Assembly: GCF_004801295.1 (NCBI RefSeq)
Contig: NZ_SSOC01000006.1
Span: forward strand, 248,001 to 312,000
Source: Pseudothauera nasutitermitis
GTDB taxonomy: Bacteria; Pseudomonadota; Gammaproteobacteria; Burkholderiales; Rhodocyclaceae
Length of the DNA stretch: 64,000 bases
Direction of reading: 5' to 3'
Shown here piece by piece: positions 61,120 to 64,000 of this stretch. The notes below the pieces were generated by a model, which made no database searches, had not been told where the DNA came from, and was given only the letters and a program-made list of their open reading frames with translations. Within the stretch, counting starts at the first letter, position 1; every line of letters begins with the position of its first letter. Position numbers and translations under genes: made by a program.

Positions 61120-61506
61120 ATGGAATTCGCTTATACCATCCTGTATGTGGACGACGTCGCCCAGGCACTGGCGTTCTACGAGAAGGCCTTCGGCCTGCGC
61201 CGGCGTTTCCTGCATGAGAGCGGCGACTACGGCGAGCTGGACAGCGGCGCCACGGCACTGGCTTTTTCGTCGCGCCGCCTGATGCGCGAACTGGGCAAGC
61301 ACCCGGCCGCACCCGACCCGCACGCCCCCGGCTTCGAGATCGCCTTTGCCACGGCGGACGTGCATGGCGCCCTGGCGCGTGCGCTGGCGGCCGGCGCGAC
61401 GCTGGAGCAGGAGGCCCGCGAGATGCCCTGGGGGCAGACGGTGGCCTATGTGGCCGACCCGCAGGGTTATCTGGTGGAGTTATGCACGCCGGTGATTCAG
61501 GCGTAA
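61120..61506 (+). CDS. VOC-family (glyoxalase-fold) protein
   Basis: A 128-residue vicinal-oxygen-chelate protein. Two beta-alpha-beta-beta-beta repeats are visible, beginning YTILYVDDVAQALAFYEKAFGL and PGFEIAFATADVHGALARALAAGA, ending VADPQGYLVELCTP. Metal-ligand positions (first His/Glu, final Glu in LVELC) are partly kept. Role may be glyoxalase-like, antibiotic resistance or other; not settled. GGAGG before ATG 61120. Its end overlaps the converging AraC gene. Confidence 0.88.
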   Translation: MEFAYTILYVDDVAQALAFYEKAFGLRRRFLHESGDYGELDSGATALAFSSRRLMRELGKHPAAPDPHAPGFEIAFATADVHGALARALAAGATLEQEAREMPWGQTVAYVADPQGYLVELCTPVIQA

Positions 61507-62150
61507 CCCGGCTCGGCGATCTGCGCGGCGAACGCCGGATCGGCGCGCAGGCGCCCGGGCGGGCGGCCGAACCAGCGGCGCAGTTCGCGGCTCAGGTGCG
61601 CCTGGTCCGCATAGCCGTGGTCGGCCGCCAGCGCGGCCAGCGGCACCGTGGTGTCCAGCGCTCGGGCGGCGCGGCGGGCGCGGGCCAGGGCATGCCAGAA
61701 GCGCGGCGTACGCGCGTCGGCGCGGCCGCGCAGCAGGCGTTCCAGCGTGCGCTCGGAAACGCCCAGACGGGCGCAGGCCGCGGCCACGCCGCGTGCCTCG
61801 GCGAGCGCGGCGAGTGCCTCGGCGACGCGCGTGTCGATGCGGGCATGTTCGCCGAGTAGGCGCAGCGCCGTGGCCGGATCATCGTCGTCCGCGCGCCGCG
61901 CGGCATCCAGCAGTGCCCGCTCGTCGATGCGTGTGGCCGGATGAAGACGGAAGCCGGCGTAACGTTCGCCGCGCACACAGGACACCCGCATGACGCCGTC
62001 GGCGAGCGGGGAAACGAACCAATGCGGGCGGCCGTCGGCATCCACCCGCAGAATCAGGTCGCGGCATCCATCGGGGAGCACCGGCTCCACGCAAGCCGCG
62101 CGGACTTCCATTCCCCATGCGCGCAGCAGCACGCCGTCAGGATGGGGCAT
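61497..62150 (-). CDS. AraC-family regulator (DUF6597-type sensing domain)
   Basis: A 217-residue regulator: N-terminal ~110-residue domain (RACVEPVLPDGCRDLILRVDADGRPHWFVSPL pattern, in short pieces such as VLPDGCRDLIL) seen in a class of AraC regulators, then a C-terminal AraC domain with LGVSERTLERLLRGRADARTPRFWH and LAALAADHGYADQAHLSRELRRWFG. It starts inside the end of the cupin gene (14-bp overlap), so the pair is co-expressed. I prefer ATG 62150 over a longer frame reaching 62261. Confidence 0.86.
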   Translation of the reverse strand: MPHPDGVLLRAWGMEVRAACVEPVLPDGCRDLILRVDADGRPHWFVSPLADGVMRVSCVRGERYAGFRLHPATRIDERALLDAARRADDDDPATALRLLGEHARIDTRVAEALAALAEARGVAAACARLGVSERTLERLLRGRADARTPRFWHALARARRAARALDTTVPLAALAADHGYADQAHLSRELRRWFGRPPGRLRADPAFAAQIAEPGYA

Positions 62151-62472
62151 GGCAGTGCACCGCCAGCCACACCGTGGCCGGGCCGGTGGCCTCGACGCGG
62201 TGGCGCAGGCGGGCGGGGATGCGCACCCAGTCTCCGGGGGCAAGATCGAGCGCGCGGCCATCGTCGAAGGCCAGCCGGGCGCTGCCCTGCGCCAGCATCA
62301 CCCATTCGTCGTCGGCCTGTTCGTACCAGAACCCCGGCGGGCTGGCGTGGCAGTGGGAAACGATGCGCTCGATGCGGCAGTGCGGGGTTTCCAGCAGGGT
62401 TTCGAAGGCTTCCTCGTCGCCGGGCGGCGGCAGGGCGGCGAGCAGGTTGCCGAAGGCCGGCGGGGCGTTCAT
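62137..62472 (-). CDS. Small cupin-domain protein
   Basis: A 111-residue single cupin: HCHASPPGFWYEQADDEWVMLAQGSARLAFDDG (His and Glu of cupin motif 1, in pieces) and LAPGDWVRIPARLRHRVEA (motif 2). Such cupins are ligand-binding or small enzymes. It lies 1 bp after ybaK's stop and overlaps the AraC regulator, so it may be the regulator's ligand-binding or catalytic partner; inferred. Confidence 0.85.
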   Translation of the reverse strand: MNAPPAFGNLLAALPPPGDEEAFETLLETPHCRIERIVSHCHASPPGFWYEQADDEWVMLAQGSARLAFDDGRALDLAPGDWVRIPARLRHRVEATGPATVWLAVHCHAPS

Positions 62473-62473
62473 C

Positions 62474-62977
62474 TCAATCGGCCTGGCGCACGTCGACCAC
62501 GCGGATGCCCGGAATGCGGTGCAGGTCGTCGGCGGACAGGCGGAACACCGCGTTGGGCGTGCCGGCCGCCGCCCAGATCGGCTCCAGCGCCCACAGCGCG
62601 CGGTCGACCAGTACGGTCACTTCGCCCGCGTGGCCGACCGGGGCCACGCCGCCGATGGCGAAGCCGGTGCGCTGGCGGACGAAATCCGCGTCGGCACGGC
62701 CGACCTTCTCGCCCAGCTCGGCTGCCAGCCTCTTCTCGTCGATGCGGTCCGCGCCGCTGGCGATCACCACGATGCAGGCGTCGCTGGCCTTGCCGCGAAA
62801 CACCACCGACTTGGCGATCTGCTCGATCCCGCAGCCGATGGCCGCGGCGGCTTCCGCGCTGCTGCGCGTGGGCATGGCGAATTCGACGATGTCGGTGGGC
62901 ATGCCCAGCGCGCGCAAGGCGTTTTCCACGCGGATGCGCGAGGCGGAGACGGGCGGGGTGGCGGTTTCTGCGCTCAT
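62474..62977 (-). CDS. YbaK/EbsC-type aminoacyl-tRNA deacylase-like protein
   Basis: A 167-residue protein of the YbaK/ProX editing family: ALRALGMPTDIVEFAMPTRSSAEAAAAIGC, then KSVVFRGKASDACIVVIASGADRIDEKRL and FAIGGVAPVGH with the conserved GGVxPxGH-like motif near the active site. Members deacylate mischarged tRNA in trans. It heads a ybaK-cupin-araC set, the genes nearly touching. Substrate (for example Cys-tRNA-Pro) unknown. Confidence 0.93.
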   Translation of the reverse strand: MSAETATPPVSASRIRVENALRALGMPTDIVEFAMPTRSSAEAAAAIGCGIEQIAKSVVFRGKASDACIVVIASGADRIDEKRLAAELGEKVGRADADFVRQRTGFAIGGVAPVGHAGEVTVLVDRALWALEPIWAAAGTPNAVFRLSADDLHRIPGIRVVDVRQAD

Positions 62978-63163
62978 GAGGGGGCCTGGAGAGAGACGGT
63001 CGGCATCGGTACCGCGGCCGGAGCCGGCAGTCTAGAAGAACCCGGCGTCGCGTCAAGGCATGGGTTGGCCGCGACGCCGGCGCGCGGCATTCCCACGGCG
63101 CCCGGCAATGCCGATAATGGCCCGCCGTCCGTCCCCTGCGTCCACCCGAGGAGAATCCCCGCC

Positions 63164-64000
63164 ATGAAGTCCGTCACCGCCGCGCTGGCCGGCATTGTCC
63201 TGCTCCATGCCGTCTGCGTACACGCCGAAGCGCCGGTCACCGTGGGCGTCAGCCTGTCGACGAGCGGCCCGGCGGCGGCGCTGGGGCAGGCGCAGCGTGC
63301 CGTGATCGATCTGCTGCCCGGATCCATCGACGGTCGCGCGGTGCGCTACGTGGTGCTGGACGATGCGGCGGACCCCTTGCTCGCCACGGCCAACTTCGCC
63401 CGTCTGGCGGGCGCCGAGCGTGCCGACGTGGTGATCGGTTCGACCACCGTGCCGGCCTCGCGGGCGATGAGCGTCGAGGCCGCCGCGCGTGCCACGCCGC
63501 TGATCGCCCCGGCCGCCGCCGAGGCGCCGGATGGCACCCGCCGCTGGGTGTTCCGCACCGTGCAGGACGATGCGCAGATGGCCACCGCGCTGGTTGCCCA
63601 CATGCTTGACGCGGGCGTGCGCACGGTGGGCTTCATCGGTTTCGCCGATGCCTACGGCGAGGGCTGGCGGGCGCGTTTCGGCGCCATCGCCGAGGCACGC
63701 GGCCTGCGGGTGGTGGCCGACGAGCGCTATGCGCGCCTGGCGGATGAGGTGGACCGGCAGGCCGGCCGTCTGCGCACGGCCGGGCCGGACGCGGTGCTGA
63801 TCGCCGGCGCCGGTTCGCCCGCCATGCTGCCTGCCCGTGCCCTGCGCGCGGGCGGCTATGGCGGGGCGCTCTATTTCACCCCCGGCGTGGCCCAGGCGGA
63901 TTTTCCCCAGACGTGCGGGGCGCCGTGCGCGGGGGCGCTGGCGCCCGCCGGGCCGGCGCTGGTGGCGGAGCAACTGCCCGCCGGGCATCCGGCGCGGGCC
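63164..64000 (+). CDS. ABC substrate-binding protein, Peripla_BP_6 (branched-chain type), cut by the window end
   Basis: The frame is open from ATG 63164 to the edge, giving 279 residues; the C-terminus is missing. Signal peptide (LAGIVLLHAVCVHAEA), then VTVGVSLSTSGPAAALGQ, RVVIGSTTVPASRAMSVEAA-like DVVIGSTTVPASRA, and TVGFIGFADAYGEGWRAR, the LivK-like fold. GAGGAG is 9 bp before ATG. Ligand unknown; it is unrelated in place to the liv set at 23-26 kb. Confidence 0.9.
   Translation, partial: MKSVTAALAGIVLLHAVCVHAEAPVTVGVSLSTSGPAAALGQAQRAVIDLLPGSIDGRAVRYVVLDDAADPLLATANFARLAGAERADVVIGSTTVPASRAMSVEAAARATPLIAPAAAEAPDGTRRWVFRTVQDDAQMATALVAHMLDAGVRTVGFIGFADAYGEGWRARFGAIAEARGLRVVADERYARLADEVDRQAGRLRTAGPDAVLIAGAGSPAMLPARALRAGGYGGALYFTPGVAQADFPQTCGAPCAGALAPAGPALVAEQLPAGHPARA

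Overview
The window is about 64 kb of GC-rich, densely packed chromosome from what looks like a betaproteobacterium. A Rhodocyclales/Zoogloeaceae-type organism (Thauera/Azoarcus relatives) is my inference from base composition, the mix of families, and a HupK/HupE pair next to zinc and iron uptake systems. No rRNA, tRNA, CRISPR array, phage or transposase gene was recognised. Nearly everything is ordinary chromosomal coding sequence, plus one dispersed structured repeat.

Layout. 1-4.3 kb: a truncated periplasmic rhodanese, then the formaldehyde detoxification operon frmR-adhC-fghA with a clear FrmR-type operator. 3.6-11.6 kb: a TetR regulator divergent from a three-gene RND efflux system (adaptor, pump, outer-membrane channel), followed by a DHA2-type MFS exporter. 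11.7-15.6 kb: a stray FliD-C-like protein, a zinc alcohol dehydrogenase, and an AraC/DJ-1 regulator divergent from a LysE exporter with paired 11-bp operator repeats between them. 15.7-19.9 kb: a FecI/FecR/TonB-receptor iron-signalling operon behind a Fur-like box. 20-27.5 kb: an Rpn/DUF4351 nuclease-like protein, AzlCD, LON-like protein, UbiX, a branched-chain-type ABC importer without visible ATPases, and a nitronate monooxygenase-like protein. 27.6-36.9 kb: a TRIC-like channel; an overlapping trio made of an EAL protein with a degenerate GGDEF domain, a beta-barrel and a short PstS-like protein; malonyl-CoA decarboxylase; and a NarL-type two-component pair followed by a lone receiver-like protein.

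37-48.5 kb: lgt, a YceH-like protein, a second RND pump with adaptor, the metal exporter DmeF, ilvD, cytochrome b561, a ChaN-like lipoprotein and a second LysE exporter. 48.5-55 kb: a zinc block in which znuCBA with a tiny His-rich leader protein lies on one side of zur, and a divergent DUF2796-ABC-DUF3299 (Zrg-like) operon on the other. Two matching 17-bp palindromes sit at the znu and zur promoters. 55-64 kb: mutY, a flavin reductase, hupE, a 268-bp repeat predicted to fold as a three-way junction, hupK, an ArsR/old-yellow-enzyme pair, DUF3079, a VOC protein, an AraC/cupin/YbaK cluster, and the start of an ABC substrate-binding protein cut by the window end.

The strongest leads for new biology are the three-way-junction repeat (57.49-57.76 kb, with a solo end at 33.95 kb), the EAL/beta-barrel/PstS-like trio, the HupK that has lost most Cys ligands, and the FliD-like fragment with no flagellar neighbours.
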